In this document: piece by piece, positions 1-10,328 of the stretch
How positions within the stretch are numbered: position 1 is the first letter of the stretch
Layout of the letters: every line of letters begins with the position of its first letter
Position numbers and translations under genes: made by a program
Notes under the pieces: generated by a model
Told to the model about the DNA's origin: nothing
The model's database searches: none
What the model saw: only the letters and a program-made list of their open reading frames with translations
Source of the DNA: Acephala macrosclerotiorum
Taxonomy: Eukaryota > Ascomycota > Leotiomycetes > Helotiales > Mollisiaceae
Reading direction: 5' to 3'
DNA: 64,000 bases
Assembly: GCA_014904845.1 (NCBI GenBank)
Contig: MU119437.1
Coordinates: 25,252-89,251 of the forward strand

Positions 1-556
1 TCCGAAAGATCTTCCGTGATCTCTTCGTTCGTGAAGGTTTCCAATATGACTATGTCTTCGATTGGACCGTCTACAAGTACCAGAAGAATGCTCAGGCCAT
101 TGCCCAGGCCGCAGGCCAACAGCCCACCCAGGAGGATGAGGAGAAGCCAGGTCGTACCCGTACTAACGCTGCCACTGCCGGTGGGCCAACCCCTCAGCAC
201 ACCTCCAGTGCTACCAAGCCAGGAGCCATCTCTGGATCCCGCCGCAAGGTGATTGAACGTGGCGCCAGTGGTCCTGGTGTTGACACTCCCGATACCAATA
301 GAGCCGTCGGTGGAAGTGATAGGATGTGAGTGTCTCGCTAGCTCCGGTTCCTTGTAAGGGAATTTTCCTCTTCGCGTTTAGTGTGCTTCGATGACGCTGG
401 CCGCGGGGAGAAATGTATGCTGACTGGATGGCTGACGCTATAGTCTCCGAAAATAGGCTGCGCTCTGCCTCGAGAGGTGCAGCAACTGGTACTGGATACA
501 CCTCTGGTTCTTACCGGCCGAAGCGAGAGGAGCAGAATGGACAGCAATGGTATTGA
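1..556 (+). CDS. Casein kinase I, C-terminal part (5' end outside window)
   Basis: Two exons, 3-325 and 457-556, joined across an intron with a GTGAGT donor and an AATAG acceptor. Together they encode about 140 residues, starting at [14 protein letters not shown] and ending QNGQQWY. The stretch [19 protein letters not shown] is the characteristic end of the kinase C-lobe in fungal casein kinase I, and a low-complexity Gly/Ser/Thr-rich tail follows. CK1 enzymes are constitutively active Ser/Thr kinases acting in trafficking, polarity and circadian control. The catalytic lobe and start codon lie upstream of the window. The tail lacks the terminal Cys-Cys palmitoylation motif of yeast Yck proteins, so membrane anchoring by that route is not supported. 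The family is clear; the exact subfamily is inferred. Confidence 0.88.
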
Positions 557-1934
557 TTCATTTTTCTTTGGCGACACTCCTAGATCGATTTCGACCTCCG
601 ATATTCGACTCGCGGCAGTTTCGTCTTGCTTAATCTCAACTCCATCGCTAGCCCTGCCTGAACTTGTCGCGAAGGACATATGGCATTGGCCCGGGTTATC
701 ACAGCTCATCTCATTATGGATTGCTTTCTTTCGTAACGAATTTCGATTTTATGGATTACAACATGGCTCGAGCAGCCTCACCCATTGCATGACTACTCAC
801 ACTTAAAGTGAGGATCGTCAGCATGGGCGAGGTAATCGAACGGCATGCCGATGTCATTACATCCACGAATTCGGAACAATAATGCAAACGACGACGGTAT
901 CAACTACACTCAACATCACCCGACACCGACGTTTACATTTTGGTCACGAAGCAAGCAGGAATATGGTCATCGCAAGCTCGTTTGCACATCCCGACGTCGG
1001 TTACAGCATTCGTCACAGCATCCAGAGCAGACCCTCTATCCGCCCAGAGATACATGTTTTGCATGATTTTCCTATTTCCTTTTTTTCCTTGCCTGTTTTT
1101 CGATTGTGTGGAGGAGAACATGTCTGGAGGGTTTAATAACGGGGACGAGGGGTGACTGGAGGGGTGGTATGTAGGATGTAAGGAGCGGCACACAAGCTTC
1201 TGGTTGGCAATTCGTCCTTGCATGGCACGTCGTCATTCAACAACAAAACTGGGGATAGAAAATGGAGAGCAGCGTCTGGGGAGGTTTTCTTTGCATGGCT
1301 TTCTTTACTTTTCGTTTCATTTTCGCGCTATGGGTGGAAGTGGACTCCTGGAGAGGAGACACATCTGGGATGAAACGCTCGCGTGTGTTCACTGGTGGCA
1401 TGGACAGTTGCTGGCTGGCATGATGGAGAGAGGAAGAGCTTCCGGCCGCTCCATTTCTGTCTGCTAATTGGCGCTATACATACACCTAGCTAGCATAGTG
1501 AATTTAACCATGGCGACCCAACTTTGACTTGTGCCTTATGCTTGTGATGACTCGGGATATCTGCCCTAGATTACGTTTTTGTTCGAGTGGCAGCAAGAGC
1601 TGTCTCCTGTTTCCTCATCTTCTCCTTTGGGCCCAAGAGCATGTAGCCAAGATCAAGCATCGTTCATGACCTTGAAAAGCCCGTACCCTTGAGCTGGGAG
1701 GAAAGGCCGAGATGGGTTACGTGCCATTGAATATTTTGCAAGTTTTACCTTCCGCTTCTTTTCCTTCGGGTTGGCTTTCTGGGTATGAGGCTTCTCCAAG
1801 TGGGGGTTTTGGGCAACGGTCACTCTCTTTTCTTTCGTAGAAACAGCGATGCTAGGTATGAGGTCTTTACAGTTGCGCATATGTCAAGGATCACTATGAG
1901 GATAGATATTTAGCTGCACAAGAGCTTGCACTTT
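557..1934. other. Intergenic region between convergent CK1 and C2H2 genes
   Basis: About 1.4 kb lies between two convergent genes. The open frames here are short and mutually overlapping, and none has coding character. The DNA is T-rich in places, for example around 1070-1100 and 1740-1840, as expected of 3' untranslated regions. I see no RNA gene or mobile element. Confidence 0.6.
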
Positions 1935-4900
1935 TTATGCTGTGTTATCGAAAGACTCCCAAGCTGAAAACAAATCGTTCTGTGTCTCAACGTTGGATAG
2001 GTCGAAAAGCTGGTCCAAGAAGAATCCATCATCGTTAGCCCAAAGATCAGTAGAATGTCTGCCCATGCCTGCTATGCCTGCGTTTGAGTCTGTAAGATTT
2101 ACAGCAGCTGCGACGGACGAAGATCCTGTGTCGTTGGGCAGTCTCATGCCCAAGGCGGATGGATAGAGGTCGTCTGCGGGAGTGTAATTATATATGAAAT
2201 GAGCAGTAGGTTCGAGAAGTTCTTCTAGATTGCTCGCCCATGGCTCATGCGATCTTGTGGTAGGCAGAAGAGGAGCATTGAGTACTTGCCTGTTCTGACC
2301 AGTTGATTGTTGTTGTTCTGAAGCATTGGGAGAGTTCAAGTCCTGATCAAAATGAAAAGTCGATGACTGAAAAGATGAAGCCGGTATCGCAGAGGGGCTT
2401 TCGCCGATGTTGAAGTTTTGTGGCAAAAGAGTTGGGTGTAGATTCTCCATGTTTGTGGGCTCATCCGAAGTAGTTGCTCTACCTTGGCAAGTGCAAGGCC
2501 CGGAGCAGTTGCAAGGTCCCACACTCGAATATCCAGAGTCCGACAAGCGATTTGCATTTGGCACCGGTCCAGAGCCGCGAATGTTGGACTCCAGTGAGGA
2601 GTCAAGCATTTGCGAATCCAGCTGAAGCGGCGGCGGTTGGAGTACATCTGAGACGAAGTCAGAGGACCTTTCAGGGTCACTGACAGCTCCTTCGATGACA
2701 GGCGATTGGCCCAGCGCTTCATTTGTATTTGGTGAACTGCTTTCGCTCGTGGCCTGCCCAATGGTGGTTTCTAGGAAGGCGCGAGACACTTCCTCTTGAC
2801 ATTCGTGAAGAAGATTTCCGAAGTCGAATCCCTGGATCACCGTGGCTTCGAAATGTTGTTCTACTCTAGATCTGAAGAGTTGTGGGAGCTGCTCCCGCAT
2901 ATGGTTATCGTAGTCGTTCAGAATTTGAGAATTTGGAGTTATTGCACGTTGCTCTCTTGGTACTTCGAAGTCTGTTCCACGTGAGTCCTTATTGTATCGT
3001 AATATGTTAATACTTACATGGTAACGGTACAGGATGTCCGGGAAACAAAACTTTGTAAATATCTCTCCATCTGGATTCCTCACTCTGATTAGGGTAACTT
3101 CTCGTCTTGCGCCTCAAGCTACGTTCTTGTTCAACTGTGACACCATCAGGGGGGTGTCCCTCAATTGCTTCACAAACATAAGCTCTTGGGCGATTTGCAT
3201 GGGCAATTAGTCCACTAGCGTCCTCGAAGACTTGCCAGCATCTCCCACAATGCGGGAGTGCCAAGTGTTTTCTGTATATATGTCCTCTGTACTTAATCAG
3301 TATTGAGCAGATATGGGCTGTAAAAACCACTTACTTAACGCGGGCGACGGTATCCAATGGAGTAAGAGCACACAATCGATGCCTGACAACATCGTATTTG
3401 CCTGGGTTGTGCTTCCGAAAGGGGCATGCAAATTTGATGTTCCTGCCTGAACCATTGCTCCTCGCTTTCTTCTTGAACGGCCCTTCTCTTTCATCGTTCT
3501 CGTCCTGCCCCTCGTCGTTCTCGTCCCCTTCTTGTTTCCTTTTCGAATTGGGTGGCTGGCTCGAGGACAACTTATTTTGGTAAGCCTGCCTTTGGACATC
3601 GCTAGCAGACGAAGGAGAATTCTCTCCCGTACATTGCGTTGTATTTGCTGCCCACTCTCGATTGAAGACCACCAAGAATTCATCCATGATGCGCTCGATC
3701 AGAGCCTCGCGAGTCGAGTTCGTGATTGACAGGTGTGCCGGACGACCACTGCCCTGTACAGCGCCTCGTAAAGATCGTCCTCAGTACCGGACATTTCTGC
3801 TTCAATGCTTTCTTCTTCAGACCACTCATCAGTGGTGTGGGCTGCGTCTTCAGCATCATGACCTGAATCGTCCAGGTTGGATTTTTGATGCTCCAATTGG
3901 AATTGAGATGTTGTATCTCCGGCTTTCGAAGCACAGTCGATACCCGTCATATTATTAGAGCTCTCAAAGAAACCCGATCGTGAAATGGATTTTGCTTGCT
4001 CTTGCCCGCTAGCCGCTGTATGTTTGATGCTGCACAGTGAGGAGTCGTGGATTGCGGTGCTGTTGAAATAGCGGTGGCATGTGGCACATTTCGACAGAGG
4101 CATGATGTGATAATAACTGTTGTGAGCGTCGAACTTGTCCTTCCGTGCGAATGCTTTGATTGTGGCCACGCAATCTGAACGTGTGCATTTGTACGGCTTT
4201 GCGGCATCCCACATTCTCCGATGCTGGTTAAGTATATGGCGATTGAGATCGGTTTTGTTACCGAACGGTGCAGCAGTACACCCGCGAGCTGTGCATAATA
4301 TCGAATTTGAGTGAACAGACTTCAGATGGGTCTGCCAGTCATTGGAGGTCATGAAAAAATGATCTTTAGTAGGCCATGCTCTACAAATCTCTATAGGACA
4401 TTGCCTAGGCCAGAATTTTGTTTCACATTGCTCTTCAGTCATCTCAGGAGGTCGGCTGATCGTAGAAGTTTGACAACTTACAAGGGGGTTTGGCGAGTCC
4501 CCAGAAGCGAAATTGTTCTGACTCCGGCACCACGCCTCGACACCTTCAGGATAGGCTCCAGCCTTCCCGGGAAAAGGTGGAGGACGTATCGACGGCGGCG
4601 ACTCTTCTCTGTCATCATACTGTGAGCCATACCCACTGTCCACCCATGTCTCATCCGAGATCAATGACCTAGGGGACCCAGGCAGTTGGAACGTTGATTT
4701 GGATGCTTGTTGGCCACAGTTACCTTCATGGGCGGGAAACAGTAAAGTCGTTTCGTGGTCCGGAGACACATTATCGAGGAGCGTGTGCATCTCTTCCAGG
4801 TGCTCAACGAGATCGTGATGTGTCGAAAAGCCATTACGAACCTGCCCAGCGTGTCTCCTAGGACAATCGATGTAGTAGCACTGGATATGACCATGATACT

Positions 4901-5801
4901 TATACAGGTGCTTCGATCTTTTGTCACGTCGATTGATGTTCTCTCTTCCTGTACATCCTGGCTTGTCACAGTACACAGGTACCACGTGCCATAGCATATG
5001 CCGCCGAAGATCTGCTTGGCTCCCAAATGACTTCGGATTTAGACCTCCGCGACGATACTTGCAATCCTCAAGTTCGCAATAAAAGGCCTTTCGGTGCACA
5101 ATACGGACGTGATCGAGCCAAGCTTTGACAGTCGTGAAAGTGCTTTTAGTCTTGCACTCCTCCCATATACATTTGCTAGTAGTCCAGGTAGCTGCTTGCT
5201 CGTGCACTTTGAAAAAGTGAACGCGCCAGTCGTTCAAAGTATCGTAAATTGGGCTCTCGCCATGAGTTGACTGAAGATCGTCACACAGAGAGCAATGCGA
5301 CGGACGATATGGGACAATAGAAGTAGATTGTAGGGGGGCAGGAAGTACTCCGATAAAGCGAGGCGCTCGATGGAATCGGTGAAAGAGGAGTGATGGAGTG
5401 ATACGCCGGTTCTTGCATTTGCAACCACGCTGAACTGTGTTGCATGTTAGTGATCCATGCTAGACTATCAATTCTGATGATTCGAACACTCACTCTGCTG
5501 CGAATCCGTTCATCTGCTCCGAGGACCGCATCGACGCAGCTGAGGTCGTCCCTTCTCGCTGGCGTTGGCGCCCAGCTGGGCCTGGGATGCCGCCGTAGTC
5601 TTTTGCAATGTCACAAATCTCATCCTGATGACTATCTAAGCCCTAATCTGGAGGATACCACTCCTCAAGTGTTTCGTTTTCCTTATCGAATGCAGTTGCA
5701 GCAGTGAAATCAACGGGCTCAACACCGAGAATAGCTGCCGCTTCACGGAGCAAGAGCAATTCTTCTTCGGTGAAAGCCTTGCATTTCCCAGATCGAAGCA
5801 T
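1935..5801 (-). CDS. Multi-C2H2 zinc-finger protein (paralogue 1)
   Basis: The model has six exons on the minus strand: 5801-5659, 5581-5494, 5429-3750, 3705-3335, 3286-3018 and 2971-1935 (about 1,195 aa). Every junction keeps frame and most donors are GTAAGT/GTGAGT type. The large third exon holds a series of C2H2 or C2H2-like fingers, including CELEDC...H, CDKPGC...H, CYYIDC...H, CTARGC...H and CTRSDC...H. Downstream come an acidic stretch (EEESIEAEMSGTEDDLYEA), then FACPFRKH, then the conserved block GHIYRKHLALPHCGRCW with SRWRDIYKVLFPGHPVPLPY. That block recurs in many fungal C2H2 proteins of unknown function. A C-terminal CNCSGPCTC motif lies in a Ser-rich region. Nucleic-acid binding is inferred. 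The 44-nt intron at 3706-3749 has a weak GTGGTC donor and could instead be a frameshift. The start at 5801 was chosen because codons upstream of it look non-coding. Confidence 0.72.
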
Positions 5802-5939
5802 GTTGAAAAAACGGACAAGTAAAGAATTTTTTTTAATAAACCCGAGAATGAAATCGAAGTCAGAGAGGTAGGAGAAAAGAATAAGAGGAAGAAGCATACG
5901 AAGTTCACTGGGGAGCTTGCGGCAAAATGCTGAGGTGGG

Positions 5940-6015
5940 AAGTAGGTGGCTTGCATTAGAGCTCTTGCCCATTGGTTGCCCAATCGTTCGCCTTTTAGAG
6001 CAACGCACACCTGTG
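5940..6015 (-). promoter_or_regulatory. CCAAT-containing upstream block shared by both C2H2 paralogues
   Basis: On the minus strand this block contains CAACCAATGG, a CCAAT box, within about 60 bp that closely matches the block at 13740-13812 upstream of paralogue 2. Both read roughly GTGCGTTG...AAAGGCGAAC...GCAACCAATGG...GCAAGCCAC. It lies about 150 bp upstream of the chosen start. Conservation outside coding frames suggests a retained promoter element; an unrecognised leader exon is the alternative. Confidence 0.5.
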
Positions 6016-6680
6016 CGATCCTTCCTCGTTCGTTGAAGAGGACTGCTTAGTCAGTCTAGGTAACCAGAGGTACTTTGTACTTGCGAGCTGAGCTTCACAG
6101 GTCCGGTCTGTGCGCTCACGATATTTCTGGCCGGCTCGTTAATGAAAATTTGCACTGGAGCCTCGCTTGAGGGATTTGGAAGCCTATACTCTTGACGTGT
6201 GGAAAATCTTCTCTTTGACTATCTATGATGCTAGCCATCATACTTTTCGTTCGTCAATGTATCAATCAGTCGCAAATCAAGGGCCTTGGGGAAGTCGCCA
6301 TTTCAAATATTATTTATTTCGCGGCCTATGCTAGTGCTATAAGATCTTACTGTTATTCTTTGCGCATACATGACCCATCTGGCGAGCTCTTCCAGCGTCG
6401 CCGTTTCTGTCACTCTGGGTTTTCCATTTCCTTGCCTTGACTACCTCTCTCAAGACTTGGCTACTTCGTGATTCATTAATTCGTTCTGTCTGGATCTGAT
6501 TTCGCTCAATCGATAGCGCTCATGCTGGGGTTCGTTGTGTCGTAATTTGGGTCTTAAATCTTCATGCCGATACCCGCATTGATATTTTTTGCGCAATATT
6601 TCCAGCTCGTTCTCTAGGTCCTGCTGACCTCGTATGAAGGTTTAGATGACATGCACTATCAAATTGCTCTTAACAGAGCA
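6016..6680. other. Intergenic region, no gene seen
   Basis: AT-leaning sequence upstream of paralogue 1. It has only short overlapping frames and no recognisable motif, RNA gene or repeat. Confidence 0.5.
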
Positions 6681-7245
6681 TTATGACTGTGCCAGCCATG
6701 GCGGATCGTCATCTGAATATGGCGAATAGTTCATCTCATTCATCATTTGCTCATCAACCTTTTGTTGTTGGAAAGTTTCCTCGTACTCTGCCCAATTGAA
6801 ATTTTCTTGCAAGTTTGAATCTTGAATTTGTCTGTTGCCTTCAGTTGATTGAGGAAGCTCGGACTCAGGACCAGAATTTGGTTGAGGAGGTTGGGTGCTG
6901 TCGGAGCCTCTGCTAGAAAACCTCGAGGAATTTGCGAAAGTGGAATGAGATCTGGTGTGGGTTTTAAGGCGGCAATTGTTTCTACAAATTGGTCCGCTGT
7001 GGTGGAGGATCGAAAGTGTACTCTTGATGTGGAGCAAGATCATGGAGACGTAGCGCTGCATTAAGTTGACCGAAAGGTGTCTCTGGAGGAGGTCATCCGA
7101 CTTCGCGAAACTGGGATGTGCATTTTCTGGGGCAAGTGATGTGGGATGAGATGCTTCTGTGGCACCGCGAGTGCCACTCTCACCCCCGATTATTGGAGGA
7201 GGTCCAGGCTTCAGCTGAATATACGATGAGCAAAACCAACCACTT
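6681..7245 (-). CDS. Orphan open frame, possible relic or small gene
   Basis: An uninterrupted minus-strand frame of about 188 codons runs from just after a stop near 7247 to a stop at 6681. The first ATG is at 7061, giving 126 aa. The translation is rich in Pro, Ser, Gln and Asn and ends with an acidic, aromatic tail (NYSPYSDDDPPWLAQS). No domain is recognisable. It lies between two C2H2 paralogues on the same strand and could be the C-terminal remnant of a third copy, but I found no convincing alignment to either. A chance frame is quite possible. Confidence 0.2.
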
Positions 7246-7445
7246 ATATCCCGCTATTTCAGCCTCCAATAAGCCTCATTAATATTTTGAGCTACCTCAT
7301 CCATGGCAACGGTTCGAGCCCCTTCCAAGTTGAATGCTAAAACATTCTGCCTTCTCTTATTTTAAGGTGGTGCCTTTCACCGTTGTACATCCTTTGCGCT
7401 CGTGGGTTTCAGTCGTTGTTCTAGCCCAGAGGACACACCAAAGCA

Positions 7446-9303
7446 ATGGACGTGCAATCAAAAATACCCACTAAGATAGAGCACTCAAATCACGAATCCC
7501 TGCACGAAGAGAGAAGTGCCACAGAATCTGAGCAGGGCTGGGAGCGAACTTGCAACGTACCCATATTTTCACCAAAAGTCTCCTGGATACTGCCTTGCAC
7601 CGCAGTCCTTCTGCAGCTTGCAGTTGCTCTCCTACTAGCGATCGTTACTTTTGTCGGCGTTTGGGTCCAACACAATGCTCAAACGACCATCATCCAACAG
7701 CCGGTTTCAACATCCGTCCGCTTGGGCTATGTTACTGGAGTCACTGTGCTAGCTACCTTGATATCCACCTTCATTTCCGGGCAGATTCGGACCTTATGGT
7801 TCCGGAATCTGCTGCCAAATACTGGAACTGAGAGTGTGACGGTTCGCCAACGATGGTTTGCAACAGAGTTGGTCGGACAGGCCGGCATCGCGGATAAGTG
7901 GAAGACTTGGCCAGTTTCAATCACTTTCCTTCTTAGCGGCCTCATCACTACTACTATTGTAGCTGGACTTTCGTTCCAAAATGTCAACTGTAGGTTTCGG
8001 ATCTCTAGGAACAATCGTTCGCCTGCTCATCTACGGAGACAACCAGACATACAAAACCATAATTTCCACCCAGTCCACCTTCGATGATCCCAGCCTCCAA
8101 TGTCGCGTTTTGGATAGTAATGCCTCTTCGAGTATCTTCTCGTGGAAGTTAGCCAACGGATCTACACTGGCAGTGGGTCAAAATACTTCTGAAGTATGGT
8201 ATTGTGAACCTCAGTCCGTCAAAGATGTTTTCTCAAATACATTGAGAACATCCTTGTTCACTGCCGCTGATTACGCCTATGTATTAGGAGGAGTACCTGT
8301 TCATCAAAGTGCAGTTGGGGTTCCAGTCGGCCTTGGCTACGACATGACTCCTACATTCGGCGTTGGTATATGGCGAACGCAATTGTCCCATTTGCAATGG
8401 TCTAGGAATTGCCTTCCGGTATTGAGTCAGAACCCTGTACAGTGCGAGGTATCTGGAAATGCCACTGTAAGTTCGAACGCTGTGACTGTCAACGCAGGTG
8501 GTTGCACCGTCTCAACACCGATATATGCTGTAGACCCAATTACCGAAGGGGTTACTGCTGCCGGCGCTTGTACAGAGGGGCATGAAGTTGGAACAGCTAC
8601 CATAGTAATTGGGTCCGCAAACAGTCACGCAAACACCCTTGCCGGAATTATGAATGGACCAGAATGGAACACCTCTGTCGAGACCTACGCAGTTGCCTGC
8701 AGCGTCGACATTGCACCTTCCATCGCTTTTCGATCCGTACGGTACGAATCCATCGGTATTTACGATGAGGCCTTGTCCCACGGTACTTCATCTGCTTACC
8801 ATATCATCGGAGACATAGATGGTGATTGCGAACCTCGCAGCGCTAAATATTACGACGCATCTACACCCAGCGGTCCCGTCGGTATCCTCAACTCCTCACG
8901 ACTTCTGACTGAAACGGCGTTGGCGACGGCAGCTAGTGCATCATGGCCTCTGCTGACGGAGGGTAGCTACTCGGATGGTTCGCTGGAAACATTGTTCAAC
9001 ATTTTCAATTTGCGGGGGACTTCAGGTTTCAACAATTCGCGTAACCCAGTCGAGGATGCGCTGGGACTTGCTAGTGCAATTGCCCTTGGTTTCTTTTGGG
9101 AGACGTACCAACCTGATCTGGAGTTTGAGGATGGTGTGGTGGAGTTCACAGGTGTTCGTGTGGGACCAGGGAAGTGGTGGGCGATTTTCTATACTTTGCC
9201 GTCTCTATTTTCAGCTGCCGTCTTGATGGTCTTGATTTGGAAAACACGACACACGCTTTCTTTCCCATGGGAGATTCACAGGGTAGTCCGACAGAAGGAA
9301 TGA
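7446..9303 (+). CDS. Fungal four-TM membrane protein of unknown function
   Basis: The model is two exons, 7446-7989 and 8039-9303 (602 aa), with a GTAGGT donor and a 49-nt intron whose CGGAG acceptor is weak. A hydrophilic N-terminus (1-45) precedes TM segments at about 47-73, 93-113 and 157-177. A large Ser/Thr- and Cys-containing region with many N-glycosylation sequons (NQT, NAS, NGS, NTS, NAT, NSS) follows, and a last TM near 570-590 (FYTLPSLFSAAVLMVLIW) precedes a short basic tail. This suggests a plasma or endomembrane protein with a roughly 390-residue lumenal or extracellular domain. I recognise the layout from unannotated ascomycete proteins but no named family, so no function is assigned. 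It sits, unrelated, between the two C2H2 paralogues and in the opposite orientation. Confidence 0.78.
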
Positions 9304-10328
9304 TGAGTATCAAGCTGCTTGAATCTTTCGAGGCAGACTGGCGATGTATCGCATTCTTTTGGTGCTATTTTACGTTGTGGGATGCATCGTACCTACTGCA
9401 ATCAAAAGTAACAAACCCATCTTGTTCATCCTTTCTATATAAGGCAAAAATTTCCAGTTCAATCATGTCAGTGTTCATTGATGATGTCTTGAATAGCATC
9501 CAACTTTACTCGTCGGGTCGGGAATTTGGTACGGTTTTGATATGCTTGGTTGGTGAAACATTCTATGGAACGCTGATTCTTGCAACTTGGTAGCTGATTT
9601 CTTGGTGGAAGGATAGGACTCCGGCGTTAGGGAAAGCTTTTGTAGGATGTCTTCCTTGTATGGACAAGTGAATGTTTAGATTTCTTACTGTCATCTTGAA
9701 AAGGCCGACTCGTCAGAGTTCAAATAGTCCTGGGATTCATGATGGCGGGAGCACATTCAAGAAGCCGATAGTCACTTGGGGATGACAACAAAAATCGTAT
9801 GAAGGCAGATCATGGGCGTACACGAGTGTTGCATCATGACAGGTCGTGTGTTGACTTGCGAGAAAGCCTCATGGGGAGGTCGGAGAGCGGAAGATTTACT
9901 TTCATGGAAGGGTACCATTCCCCATATTTTAGTTTCGAAATTTTGGCGACTTTTTGCCTCACAGCATAGCGCAAGTTCTGCAACCCCAAAACTTTTACTT
10001 TCCTATCGGAATTCGAGACGCCAATGAGGTGAGTGGTTTGCTCCCTTCTCCTTGGGATAATTGGCGAGAACTATGTGCACCTTCTCATACTAAGGTTCAA
10101 CAGTCTGGGATCTGCTCGAGCAGTCGCTTGGAGATTGCCGTTTCGGTCGTGCCCATTTTTGGAAGGCAATTTCGTCTTTGGTACTGTCACTGAGATCATA
10201 TTGCCCACCGCTATATACAGAAGCTGGAAGTGAGTCTGTACAAGAGTGTCCCGAGTTTTTATCTGCCATTTCTCCTTTTGTAGATGTAAAGTATTGGCAA
10301 TGTCCTGCTATTATAGTATTGAAGAGTG
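9304..10328. other. Intergenic region between convergent genes
   Basis: About 1 kb between the stop of the membrane protein and the stop of C2H2 paralogue 2. Frames here are short and lack coding character. I see no RNA gene or repeat. Confidence 0.5.

Noticed and set aside
7300..7325. tRNA B-box-like GGTTCGAGCCC
   Set aside because: No A-box, acceptor pairing or anticodon arm could be fitted upstream.
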